DNA of 53,503 nucleotides from Cryomorphaceae bacterium (GTDB taxonomy: Bacteria > Bacteroidota > Bacteroidia > Flavobacteriales_D > Cryomorphaceae): positions 1 to 53,503 of the forward strand of contig PXBH01000204.1 of the NCBI GenBank assembly GCA_003565555.1, read 5' to 3'. This document shows positions 17,605 to 25,607 of this stretch, one piece after another (the stretch's first letter is position 1; every line of letters starts with the position of its first letter). The translations under genes and the position numbers were made by a program. Under the pieces are notes generated by a model that worked only from the letters and a program-made list of their open reading frames with translations, was not told the DNA's origin and made no database searches.

Positions 17605-17630
17605 TCTTGTTAATTCCTGTTAAGCACTCT

Positions 17631-18401
17631 GTGTCTGTCTTTACGGTGTCTGAAAAAGCAAAATTCGTACCACGTCTTTTCCCGGGTGGACCGGGCAGAA
17701 CTTTTGTCATCATCTCCGGCATTCTCGTCGCGGCGGGGCTGTGGTCTTCCTGCGGAAATATCCCGAGACAGGAACCAAATTCGGAGTCCGAACAGGTGAG
17801 CGAATCCTCCCCGCAAGTACCTGTGAGCCCCTCCGTCACATTCGTCGGGGAGGATACTTCCGCAGTTTCTGTACCGCTCAGCCCGGAGCCGGAAGAGAAG
17901 GATCGAAATCGTCCCGTGCAAGTATCGGAGCCCGCTGCGCTCACTGCGGATTTTGACGATATTCCCGAGCCCGACTTTTCCGGTTGGTTCGCCGAACTTG
18001 AGGAAATTTCCACGGCAGATCGGGACGAAATTGCCCACAGCCGCCTCATTTCCTCCGTGTCCCTTCCTGTGATCAGTCCCGATGCGGGTGATGATGTTGA
18101 TTCATTGACGGTCGCTTTGGAGAAACGCCTTTCCGTTCGACCCGATCGCTTTCCGTCCACTGTGGTATTGGAGCGTTGGCAATCTCCTGTCAATTACAGA
18201 GGTTATAAATTCAATCGGCGGAAATTGGTACTCTTCGGCGCAGCGCCGCATCTGCCGGTGCGCATCTATCGCCTCACCGACGACTACTATTTTTCCGTGG
18301 CCGAGACACTTTATGAACTGGGTGTTCGCCCGGAATTTTCTTCGTTTATCGCCGTGCGGGATACCGCACTTTCCCGATATTTGCTGCACTTTGCAGATTA
18401 A
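17631..18401 (+). CDS. Putative membrane-anchored or lipoprotein, unknown function
   Basis: A protein of about 256 aa that I cannot assign to a family. A basic stretch precedes a hydrophobic segment (FVIISGILVAAGL) ending WSSC, which resembles a lipobox although Trp at -3 is unusual. A Ser/Pro/Glu-rich, disordered-looking linker follows, then a folded C-terminal half ending in ALSRYLLHFAD. The segment LPVRIYRLTDDYYFSVAETLYELG is the most structured part. No ATG lies near the start. GTG 17631 fits the -7 box at 17597-17604; GTG 17646 or TTG 17607 are alternatives. Its last 11 bases overlap the proposed dapF start, so it probably heads the dapF-GNAT-mltG operon. Confidence 0.7.
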   Translation: MSVFTVSEKAKFVPRLFPGGPGRTFVIISGILVAAGLWSSCGNIPRQEPNSESEQVSESSPQVPVSPSVTFVGEDTSAVSVPLSPEPEEKDRNRPVQVSEPAALTADFDDIPEPDFSGWFAELEEISTADRDEIAHSRLISSVSLPVISPDAGDDVDSLTVALEKRLSVRPDRFPSTVVLERWQSPVNYRGYKFNRRKLVLFGAAPHLPVRIYRLTDDYYFSVAETLYELGVRPEFSSFIAVRDTALSRYLLHFAD

Positions 18402-19170
18402 ATTCGAAAAATATCAGGGGACAGGCAACGATTTTATCGTCATTGATAACAGATTCGGCATCGCGGACGGACTCAGCAGCCGGCAAATCTCGCAGCTCTG
18501 CCACCGTAAATTCGGCATCGGCTCCGACGGGCTTATGCTGATTTCCTCAGCGGAGCAAGCCGATTTTACCATGAAATTTTTCAACCCTGACGGCTCGCAG
18601 TCCCTCTGCGGCAACGGGAGCCGATGTGCAGTTGTTTTCGCCCGGAGTGCAGGCATTGCCGGCGATGCGGGCACCTTCGTGACCACAGACGGACGGCACG
18701 ATTACCGTTTTTCCGAAAAGGAAGGCCCCGCAGTAAGCCTGCTTCCTGCGGACCGACCTGTCGGCGCGGCCGGCCACCTCTTCATCAATACGGGATCGCC
18801 TCACCTGATCGTGCAGGTGGCAGACGTGGATGCCGTGGATGTAGACCGCGACGGAAAACATCTGCGTCACTTGCCCGAATTCGAACCTATGGGCGGAACA
18901 AATGTGAACTTCGCAGCCCCTATGGGCGGAGGTACCCTCGGTGTGCGCACTTTCGAGCGCGGCGTGGAGCGCGAAACCCTCTCTTGCGGAACGGGGGTAA
19001 CCGCTGCGGCATTGGCCTGCGCTCCGGAGGGAGCGGGCCCTCACTGCACGGAGGTACACACCCACGGCGGGGTGCTCCGTGTCCGTTTTCGAAAAACAGA
19101 GCAAGGCTTTGACGACATTTGGCTAAGCGGCCCGGCGGAAAAAGTATTTGAAGGAGTAATCGATGCTTGA
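18391..19170 (+). CDS. dapF: Diaminopimelate epimerase DapF
   Basis: A PLP-independent epimerase of about 259 aa that converts LL- to meso-diaminopimelate for peptidoglycan and lysine. Family landmarks are FEKYQGTGNDFIVIDN at the N-terminus, the first catalytic cysteine in LCGNGSRC, and the second in LSCGTGVTAAALA. The start is taken as TTG 18391 because family members begin two or three residues before FxKYxGxGNDF. This overlaps the upstream gene by 11 bp; the ATG at 18313 would add 26 residues with no family match. The downstream GNAT gene overlaps by 8 bp. LysA, which uses the product, is encoded separately at 36280-37533. Confidence 0.94.
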   Translation: MQIKFEKYQGTGNDFIVIDNRFGIADGLSSRQISQLCHRKFGIGSDGLMLISSAEQADFTMKFFNPDGSQSLCGNGSRCAVVFARSAGIAGDAGTFVTTDGRHDYRFSEKEGPAVSLLPADRPVGAAGHLFINTGSPHLIVQVADVDAVDVDRDGKHLRHLPEFEPMGGTNVNFAAPMGGGTLGVRTFERGVERETLSCGTGVTAAALACAPEGAGPHCTEVHTHGGVLRVRFRKTEQGFDDIWLSGPAEKVFEGVIDA

Positions 19171-19699
19171 AGACGATCGAATAAAGTTGCGCGCACTGGA
19201 ACCCGCAGATGCGGATCAACTCTTTCTTTGGGAGAATGACCCGGAAAATTGGAAAGTATCGAATACAATAACACCGTTTTCCAGACAGGTCCTTACAGCC
19301 TATATCGATTCGGTGAACGATGTGTATTCCGATAAACAGCTGCGGCTTGTGATTGAACATAAAATCTCCGGGGAGGCTCTGGGAGCGGTGGATATCTTCG
19401 AATGCGACTTTAAAAACCGACGCGCAGGGATCGGAATTCTCATCGCCGATCCGGCAAATCGTGGGGAAGGAACGGGCAGGAGGGTGCTCTCGCTGGTGCT
19501 GCCCTACTCTTTTGATATCTTGGGCCTTCACCAGATGTATTGCAATATCCTGTCAGACAACGAGCGGAGCCTGCGACTCTTCGAAGCATTCGGGTTTGAG
19601 CGCTGCGGCCTGAAAAAAGACTGGGTGCTGTACAACGGAAAATTCTTTGACGAGTGGACTTTGCAAAAAATAAACCACCGTCCTGACGATGGGAACTAA
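19163..19699 (+). CDS. GNAT-family N-acetyltransferase (RimJ/RimL type)
   Basis: A 178-aa cytoplasmic acyl-CoA-dependent acetyltransferase. It begins with the RimJ/RimL-like IKLRALEPADADQLFLWEND. The acetyl-CoA-binding loop reads IADPANRGEGTGRRVLS (the R/Q-x-x-G-x-G/A motif), and the end DNERSLRLFEAFGFERCG is typical. The substrate may be a protein N-terminus or a small amine; the sequence does not decide. It overlaps dapF by 8 bp and mltG by 11 bp, so it is translated as part of a tightly packed operon. Confidence 0.9.
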   Translation: MLEDDRIKLRALEPADADQLFLWENDPENWKVSNTITPFSRQVLTAYIDSVNDVYSDKQLRLVIEHKISGEALGAVDIFECDFKNRRAGIGILIADPANRGEGTGRRVLSLVLPYSFDILGLHQMYCNILSDNERSLRLFEAFGFERCGLKKDWVLYNGKFFDEWTLQKINHRPDDGN

Positions 19700-20744
19700 G
19701 CGCAAAAAACGGAGCCTCATTGCGGTTTTCGCAGCCGTAATCCTTGTCGCCGTTGCCTCGGCCGGGTATTACTTTTACAAACAGTATTTCGATGCAGCGG
19801 TCACGGCTGAGATGGCCCGAGCGCCGCTCTTCATTCCTACCGGCAGTACGACAGAGGATGTGATCGGGATTCTCGTCGAGCGTGGGGTGGTAAAAAATCC
19901 CGAAGCCGCACTAAATCTTGCCGAGCGAAAAAACTATACCCGAGGTAAAGTAGTTCCGGGGAAGTACACCCTTCGCGAGGGGTTGTCGCTCAATGCGGTA
20001 ATCAATCTTTTGCGGGGCGGCTACGGAGCGGAGGAAGTGAAGGTGACGTTTCAAAGTGCGCGAACCCTTGAGGAGCTCGGCGGTAAGGTGGCCCGCAACA
20101 TTGAAGCGGACAGTGCGGCGATCGTCAATTATCTCTCCGATCCTGCTGTGGCCGCGAAATACGGATTCAAGAGGGAAACTTTTTTGTCCATGTTTTTGCC
20201 GGACACCTATTTCGTGCTATGGAACACTGATCCAAGTGAATTTACAGCGCGCATGGCAGAGGAATACAAGAAGTTTTGGGACGAAACACGCCTTCAAAAA
20301 GCGAGAAATCTGGGCCTGAGTCAAAGTGAAATCAGCACGCTGGCCTCGCTGGTTCAGGCGGAGCAGCAATTGCACCCCGAGGAACGGCCGGTGATTGCAG
20401 GCTTATACCTCAACAGGCTGAAACGGGGGATGAAACTGCAAAGCGACCCCACCGTGGTGTATGCCGTGGGTGATTTTGCCATCAACCGCGTGCTGAATAT
20501 ACATTTGGGATATGACAGTCCGTACAATACCTACAAGTACGCAGGGCTTCCTCCCGGCCCGATCAATGTGCCGCAAAAATCGTCCTTGGACGCGGTGCTG
20601 AACGCGGAAGAGAATGATTATCTCTTCATGTGCGCGAAGCCTGATTTCTCCGGCTACCACGCCTTTGCCGTCACCCTGACCGAACACAACCGGAATGCTG
20701 CGGCCTATCGGAGGGCGCTGAACGAACGAAAAATTTATCGCTGA
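19689..20744 (+). CDS. mltG: Endolytic transglycosylase MltG
   Basis: A 351-aa inner-membrane lytic transglycosylase that cuts nascent peptidoglycan strands and so sets glycan length. It has a short basic cytoplasmic start (GTKRKKRS), one membrane helix (about 9-28), a LysM-like segment (IPTGSTTEDVIGILVERGVV), and the YceG catalytic domain with ASLVQAEQQ…ERPVIAGLYLNRL and LQSDPTVVYAVG. The usual EKE around the catalytic glutamate reads QAE here; the second glutamate is kept. It ends PDFSGYHAFAVTLTEHNRN, a family C-terminal signature. Its last 10 bp overlap the 3' end of the convergent desaturase gene. Confidence 0.94.
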   Translation: MGTKRKKRSLIAVFAAVILVAVASAGYYFYKQYFDAAVTAEMARAPLFIPTGSTTEDVIGILVERGVVKNPEAALNLAERKNYTRGKVVPGKYTLREGLSLNAVINLLRGGYGAEEVKVTFQSARTLEELGGKVARNIEADSAAIVNYLSDPAVAAKYGFKRETFLSMFLPDTYFVLWNTDPSEFTARMAEEYKKFWDETRLQKARNLGLSQSEISTLASLVQAEQQLHPEERPVIAGLYLNRLKRGMKLQSDPTVVYAVGDFAINRVLNIHLGYDSPYNTYKYAGLPPGPINVPQKSSLDAVLNAEENDYLFMCAKPDFSGYHAFAVTLTEHNRNAAAYRRALNERKIYR

Positions 20745-21733
20745 GCCAAGCGTTCATGCACCCACTTGAAGCGGTGATCACTGCGCGGCTTTCTCCCTCT
20801 ATCGGCGATGCGCTTGATCAGTTGAGGGCGTTTCATGACCTGATCCCTGGCTTTTTCGGCCTCGTCATCCAAACCTGTCATCCCTTCTATATTCCACTCT
20901 TTGAGTAAACGGTTGTAGATATCCACATAGTCATGTGCCGTGTACACGCCCAGATCTTGAGCGCAATCGGCAAAGTGAATAAACGCTTCACCCTGCGGAG
21001 CGCCTCCCGATTCGCGCATAAAATGGGCCGGCATGGTAATTCCTCTGCGCATCATGTCGTTAAAGGCTGACATCACACCGCTGGGGTCGATTTCGAACAT
21101 CAACTTGATGAAGGAAATATACACGGTAGCGTGGCGCATCTCATCCGAGGCGATCACGCCGCAAATTTTCGCCAATGCGTTGTTTCCCGCTTTCTTTGAT
21201 AAAGTGGCCGTGCGGCGGTGCGATACGTTGGTGGCGATTTCTTGAAAACTGGTGTAAATAAAGTTTTTGTAGGGGTCGTGATCGATACCCGGATCGAAAC
21301 CGTCGTTGATGAGGTGCTGTGTGGTCACTTCCATTTCACGCATGTCTACAGCACCACTGAGAAAAAGATACTTGTGGAGCAGGTCCCCGTGGCGGTTTTC
21401 TTCCGCGGTCCAGCTCCGAAGCCACTTGCTCCAGTTATTGGCTTCTATCTGGTCTATGCCGTCCGCGTTGATCACCCACGCTTCGTAGGTAGGAAGCGCC
21501 TCTTCCGTAATGGTGTCTCCGATCAGGGTCACCCAAAGGTCATATGACATTTCTGCGGCGTGGCCGCGAATTTCCCGCACTTGCTCTTCCCAGCCCTCTG
21601 CTCCGAAATCGGGCAAAAAATCACTCGGCTGCCAGTTGGCCTCGATATCGGCCGTGTACTTGTCAAGAATGGGTAGGATTTTCCCGTCGAGGGCTCGCAT
21701 TACTTCAGCGCGGGGTATCTCTCTTCTGCTCAT
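20735..21733 (-). CDS. Ferritin-like acyl-ACP desaturase
   Basis: A soluble di-iron desaturase of about 332 aa that introduces a double bond into acyl-ACP, in the plant stearoyl-ACP desaturase (FA_desaturase_2) family. The two iron-binding motifs are present: EENRHGD and, some 90 residues later, DEMRHATVY. The substrate chain length and double-bond position cannot be read from the sequence. ATG 21731-21733 (MSRREIPRAEV…) is preferred to an ATG 66 bp upstream because family similarity starts there. Its stop codon lies inside the end of mltG (10-bp convergent overlap). No ferredoxin gene lies beside it. Confidence 0.93.
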   Translation of the reverse strand: MSRREIPRAEVMRALDGKILPILDKYTADIEANWQPSDFLPDFGAEGWEEQVREIRGHAAEMSYDLWVTLIGDTITEEALPTYEAWVINADGIDQIEANNWSKWLRSWTAEENRHGDLLHKYLFLSGAVDMREMEVTTQHLINDGFDPGIDHDPYKNFIYTSFQEIATNVSHRRTATLSKKAGNNALAKICGVIASDEMRHATVYISFIKLMFEIDPSGVMSAFNDMMRRGITMPAHFMRESGGAPQGEAFIHFADCAQDLGVYTAHDYVDIYNRLLKEWNIEGMTGLDDEAEKARDQVMKRPQLIKRIADRGRKPRSDHRFKWVHERLAQR

Positions 21734-21861
21734 GGGACAAATATCCGTAATTATCCCATAGGGACCGTTTATCGTTCTTTTTTTGTGAAAATCCGGCACA
21801 GCATTGGTGTCGCTGTTTTTTCAGAAAAAGCCCTCAAAAACAGCAATAGGGCAATTTCAAC

Positions 21862-21869
21862 TAAATTCG
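21862..21869 (+). promoter_or_regulatory. -7 promoter element of the M28 peptidase gene
   Basis: TAAATTCG (TAnnTTCG form) lies 19 bp before the ATG at 21889. Confidence 0.45.
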
Positions 21870-21888
21870 CAGTCTCAAAAAAATCCCG

Positions 21889-23436
21889 ATGCCGTATATC
21901 TCTTGCTTCAACAAGCATTTTTTCCTGTTGACCTTTGTGTTCACGTTTTCATTAATTACCACAGGAGGCCTGTATGCCCAGCGCTCAGATGCCGACGCGG
22001 TGCGAAATGAAGTTACGCAAGCCTCTGTGGAGGCTCACGTAGGTTTTCTGGCCTCCGATTTGCTTCGCGGACGCGATACGCCTTCCGAGGGGCTGCAGAT
22101 TGCCGCCGATTATATTGCATCTCATTTTAAGCGTCACGGAGTATTACCGGCTTTTCCCGCTCTGCAAGGCAGCGGAGCGGAAGTGCAGCCGTGGGAGGGG
22201 TACAAGCAGCCGGTAGATCTGGTCAATGTCCTTCCTGCAGATGAGGGCGAAATGCGCATCGGAAAACGCGAATACGCGGCGCCCGAGCAGTTTTTGCAAA
22301 CCTCGGGCGGGGATGTGTCTCTCAGCGGAAATGCCGTATTTCTCGGATACGGAACATCCGAGGATTTTAAAAAGGCCAAAGTGAAAGGAAAAATCGTTGT
22401 AACGAGGGGCGGAGTGGAAGGCAGCGCTGATGTGAGGCAAATGTTTATCGAGGGCAGGCGAAAGAAGGCTATGGCTCGGGAGGCAGGCGCTGCCGGCCTG
22501 GTGGAATTGTACAATTCGCCCCAAACCCGGTGGACGGTGATTCAATTCTATCTCAATACACCGAGAATGGCTGTGGATGAAGGCGCAGAGGACGGGGGAG
22601 ATTTTCCCGTGTTCTGGCTTGAAGATACCGGGAATGAGCAGCTCAAATTCCTCAGCGATTTCAAGGGGAAGATTGAAATTTCCGTACAAGGGGCAGTCCG
22701 CGAAACCTTGCAGTCCGAGAATGTGATAGGCCTAGTACCCGGGACTGATCCCGATCTCAAAAATGAATACATCGTGTACAGCGCCCACTACGATCATGTG
22801 GGTATCGGGGTGCCCGACGCCGAAGGAGACTCCATTTATAACGGTACCCGCGACAATGCCATCGGAACGGCCACGGTGCTTGAGGCGGCGGCGAGCATTG
22901 CCAAACGCCCGCTGAAACGAAGTGCACTGTTCGTACTCTTTACGGGTGAAGAAAAAGGCCTCCTCGGAAGCGAGTGGTTTGTGAAGCACTCGCCGGTGCC
23001 GCTCAAGAACATTGTCTTTAATTTCAACAGCGATAATGCCGGATACAACAATACAGACATCGCAATGGTCATCGGACTGGAGCGCACCTCGGCGGGTCCT
23101 GTGATTTCTGAGGCATGTGCCGAATTCGGACTGGAGGCCATACGCGATCCCATGCCGCGCCAGAATTTATTTGACCGCTCTGATCAGGTCAATTTCGCAA
23201 AAGCGGGAATTCCCGCTCTGATGTACAGCTTGGGTGCCACAGCATTTGACGATGAAATCATCAAGTATTACCACCGTCCGGCAGACAATCCCGACAGCGT
23301 GGATTACGAATACCTTCACCGCTTTACCAAAGCATACGTCCTCGCCGGACGAAGACTGGGGAATGCGCCGGAGAGGCCCTATTGGACGGAAGGCGATAAA
23401 TACTTTTCGGCGGGTGAAGAGCTTTACGGGCCGTGA
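21889..23436 (+). CDS. Secreted M28-family zinc peptidase with PA domain
   Basis: A 515-aa exported metallopeptidase, probably an aminopeptidase. A Sec signal peptide ends around GGLYAQR at residue 32. Residues of about 120-260 form a protease-associated (PA) insert. The M28 catalytic domain carries the two-zinc ligands: YSAHYDHVG (His, Asp), TRDNAIGTATVLE (bridging Asp), TGEEKGLLGS (catalytic Glu-Glu), FNSDNAGYN, and a final His in YYHRPADNPDSVDY. It lacks a T9SS C-terminal sorting domain, so it probably stays in the periplasm or reaches the outer membrane by another route. It is monocistronic, with its own -7 box. Confidence 0.93.
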   Translation: MPYISCFNKHFFLLTFVFTFSLITTGGLYAQRSDADAVRNEVTQASVEAHVGFLASDLLRGRDTPSEGLQIAADYIASHFKRHGVLPAFPALQGSGAEVQPWEGYKQPVDLVNVLPADEGEMRIGKREYAAPEQFLQTSGGDVSLSGNAVFLGYGTSEDFKKAKVKGKIVVTRGGVEGSADVRQMFIEGRRKKAMAREAGAAGLVELYNSPQTRWTVIQFYLNTPRMAVDEGAEDGGDFPVFWLEDTGNEQLKFLSDFKGKIEISVQGAVRETLQSENVIGLVPGTDPDLKNEYIVYSAHYDHVGIGVPDAEGDSIYNGTRDNAIGTATVLEAAASIAKRPLKRSALFVLFTGEEKGLLGSEWFVKHSPVPLKNIVFNFNSDNAGYNNTDIAMVIGLERTSAGPVISEACAEFGLEAIRDPMPRQNLFDRSDQVNFAKAGIPALMYSLGATAFDDEIIKYYHRPADNPDSVDYEYLHRFTKAYVLAGRRLGNAPERPYWTEGDKYFSAGEELYGP

Positions 23437-23485
23437 CAAGAGAAGTGCGGATCGTTCGGAATGCGGGTTCATTCTCGCTGCAGCC

Positions 23486-24247
23486 TTACTTTGAGCGAGA
23501 GGGCAGGCTATCTTTTTTATCAGGTGAACGGTCGCTTGGCGACTCCGTCATTTTTTCGCTGAGAAGGTTCACGAGCTCTGAGGACGTGAGATGCCGGTCG
23601 GTGAGATATACCACCCTGCCGTCTTTCGTTTCGATCCTGACATACGGGGCGAGGATTTCATTCACAATGAATTTTACCTTGGTGCCGTTCGTGAGCCTGA
23701 ATTCACCCTTGAGGATGTCCGCTGTCATGTAGCCGTGAATTTTTTTTCGGTAGGAGGGAAGCGTATCTGTGAGTGCCACCGAGAGGATCTCATCGTAATC
23801 CAAGTTCATGCCGTAAGCCCCTGTAATGCGGAGTCCCTGTTCGTGAAATTTTACGGTATTCGGCGTTAGGCTGCGGTACCATATCCCGCCTGCTAAGATC
23901 AGCGTCACCGCCAGCCCCCCCAAAGCCACTTTCGGGTAGGTCATGTAGGAGGCAGGGCGATCTTCGCGAAGTGCGATGATGAGCCACACGTATCCCAATA
24001 CGGGATAGGCCACCATAAATACACCCGCCGCATTTTCATCAATAAAATAATATATCCCGCTGCCGAAGAGAAAATAGCTTAGGGCCAGTCCAATTTGAAA
24101 ATTTCTGAATCGATGTACGTATCGACGCAGGTAGGCCATTGAGAGACGGTTCTTCGGCTCGTTCAGGATGTAAGCTGCATTTCCCTCCGTGAGTACAAAT
24201 CCGACGATGAGCAAAACGATCGATATGCCGACGATGAGATAAATCAT
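23486..24247 (-). CDS. DUF3784-like membrane protein with PH-like domain
   Basis: A 253-aa inner-membrane protein. Four hydrophobic helices (about 3-20, 52-70, 78-93, 105-122) follow the DUF3784 pattern: a short helix, a loop with ILNEPKNRLSMAYLRRYVHR, then a helix pair. The C-terminal cytoplasmic part (about 130-235) is beta-rich and resembles a bacterial PH-like domain (VKFHEQGLRITGAYGMNLDYDEILSVAL). The function is not known. It stands alone between convergent and divergent neighbours, and upstream on its strand is a near-consensus box (TACCTTTA). The family call is by pattern only. Confidence 0.75.
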   Translation of the reverse strand: MIYLIVGISIVLLIVGFVLTEGNAAYILNEPKNRLSMAYLRRYVHRFRNFQIGLALSYFLFGSGIYYFIDENAAGVFMVAYPVLGYVWLIIALREDRPASYMTYPKVALGGLAVTLILAGGIWYRSLTPNTVKFHEQGLRITGAYGMNLDYDEILSVALTDTLPSYRKKIHGYMTADILKGEFRLTNGTKVKFIVNEILAPYVRIETKDGRVVYLTDRHLTSSELVNLLSEKMTESPSDRSPDKKDSLPSRSK

Positions 24248-24379
24248 TTTCAGAGGGTCTCAGCCATAAAGGTATGAATACGAAACGTTAGTTAAAAGGG
24301 CGCCCGAATTTTTGCGCACGGCGGGCTCTTTTGCGGAGATTCAAAGGCGCCCTCCGCGTCTTCTTTTAAGCGGGGTGCG

Positions 24380-24387
24380 TATATTCG
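24380..24387 (+). promoter_or_regulatory. -7 promoter element directly before the rhodanese start
   Basis: TATATTCG (TAnnTTCG form) ends only 4 bp before the ATG at 24392, so the transcript would have almost no leader. Confidence 0.45.
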
Positions 24388-24391
24388 CCCT

Positions 24392-24907
24392 ATGCCGATG
24401 TACGCGCGAATATTTTTTCAGCTTTCGGCCGTTATGGCGGCACTGCATTGCTATTCGCAAAACAGGACGGGATATGAAAGCATGCTTCACATCCTCCTTA
24501 GGGGGGATGTAGATACCGTGGGGGTGAAGACCCTTTCGGAAATGACGGAGGGAGGTGATGTGATTCTGCTCGACGCCCGCGAGGAAGCGGAATACGCCGT
24601 GAGCCACCTTCGCAATGCTCAGTGGATAGGTTATGAAGCGGCTGATTTTTCTGTTGTCCGAAACTTCTCCCGCGACCGGGAAATTGTGGTTTACTGCTCT
24701 GTGGGAAAGCGAAGCGAGGACATCGCCCGAAAGTTGAAAGCCGAAGGATTCTCTCGTGTGTATAACTTGTACGGGGGGATCTTCTCTTGGGCGAACCGCG
24801 GGTATCCCTTAGTGAATGCGGCGGAAGAGCGCGTATTTAAATTGCACCCCTACAACGCAGCTTGGGGTTTTTGGATTACCAAATCTGAGAAGACCTATGA
24901 ACCATGA
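24392..24907 (+). CDS. Rhodanese-like sulfurtransferase domain protein, exported
   Basis: A 171-aa single-domain rhodanese. A hydrophobic start (IFFQLSAVMAALHCYSQ) looks like a signal peptide, so it probably acts in the periplasm. The active-site loop is VVYCSVGKRSEDIARKL, with the catalytic cysteine in CSVGKRS, and the preceding strand VILLDAREEAEYAVSHLRNA is the family's CH2A-like motif. The function could be sulfur transfer or simply protein binding. ATG 24392 and ATG 24398 are both possible. The gene overlaps the next one by 11 bp, so the two are co-translated. Confidence 0.88.
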   Translation: MPMYARIFFQLSAVMAALHCYSQNRTGYESMLHILLRGDVDTVGVKTLSEMTEGGDVILLDAREEAEYAVSHLRNAQWIGYEAADFSVVRNFSRDREIVVYCSVGKRSEDIARKLKAEGFSRVYNLYGGIFSWANRGYPLVNAAEERVFKLHPYNAAWGFWITKSEKTYEP

Positions 24908-25499
24908 CAGCCTTTTGATGATTTTCGCCAAGAATCCCGAGATCGGCAAAGTAAAAACCCGCCTGGCCAAAACCATCGGGGAGGAGAAGGCGCTGATGAT
25001 CTACCTCAAACTTCTCGAGCACACCCACGCGGTGGCTGATCGGGTTTTTGCCGATAAGGCCATCTTTTACTCCTCCAAAGTGCAGGAATTCGACATTCTG
25101 GATTATTATAAATTTCCGAAATTTCTCCAAAAAGGCGACGACCTCGGAGAGCGCATGGAGCGGGCATTCGGTCAAGCTTTTGCACAGCATTACGAGAAGG
25201 TAATCATCATCGGGTCGGACTGTTACGAACTTACTGCCGACATCATAGAAGATGCATTTGCCGCCCTTGACGAGTCAAATGTAGTACTCGGGCCGGCCCG
25301 AGACGGAGGCTACTACCTCCTGGGTGCTGACAGACACTATCCGCACCTCTTCAAAAATAAAAAGTGGTCCACTTCTGACGTACTTTTAGATACCATACTC
25401 GATCTGAAAAAACTCAAGTTGAGCTACCGCCTCCTGCCCACCCTCAGCGATGTAGACGAAGAGAAAGACTTGGGTGAACTGCGAAAACTGCTGGTCTGA
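24897..25499 (+). CDS. TIGR04282/DUF2064-type glycosyltransferase
   Basis: A 200-aa GT-A-fold protein of the TIGR04282 (DUF2064) family, named for a proposed part in arsenosugar synthesis. The signature FAKNPEIGKVKTRLAKTIG opens the protein. IIGSDCYELTADIIEDAFAAL carries the nucleotide-sugar acid motif, and VLGPARDGGYYLLG is the strongly conserved core. ATG 24897 overlaps the rhodanese stop and fits the family N-terminus. The radical-SAM enzyme ArsS, often found with it, is not in the window, so the arsenic link is uncertain here. Confidence 0.9.
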   Translation: MNHDSLLMIFAKNPEIGKVKTRLAKTIGEEKALMIYLKLLEHTHAVADRVFADKAIFYSSKVQEFDILDYYKFPKFLQKGDDLGERMERAFGQAFAQHYEKVIIIGSDCYELTADIIEDAFAALDESNVVLGPARDGGYYLLGADRHYPHLFKNKKWSTSDVLLDTILDLKKLKLSYRLLPTLSDVDEEKDLGELRKLLV

Positions 25500-25583
25500 A
25501 CCCCTGCGGCTTTCACGGGAAACAAGCGCCCCGTCAAAACGTTAATAATTGCGAGAATCCTCCTGAAAAACGGGGTGTTCCCT

Positions 25584-25591
25584 TAATTTTG
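25584..25591 (+). promoter_or_regulatory. -7 promoter element of the NADH dehydrogenase gene
   Basis: TAATTTTG, an exact TAnnTTTG match, lies 16 bp before the ATG at 25608. Confidence 0.6.
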
Positions 25592-25607
25592 TGATAATTC
25601 AATCGCC

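Noticed and set aside
17540-18193. A long N-terminal extension of the HtrA protease
   Set aside because: The extra 218 codons are low in hydrophobics, rich in Ser/Thr/Gly, would hide the signal peptide, and lie antisense to a better-supported plus-strand gene.
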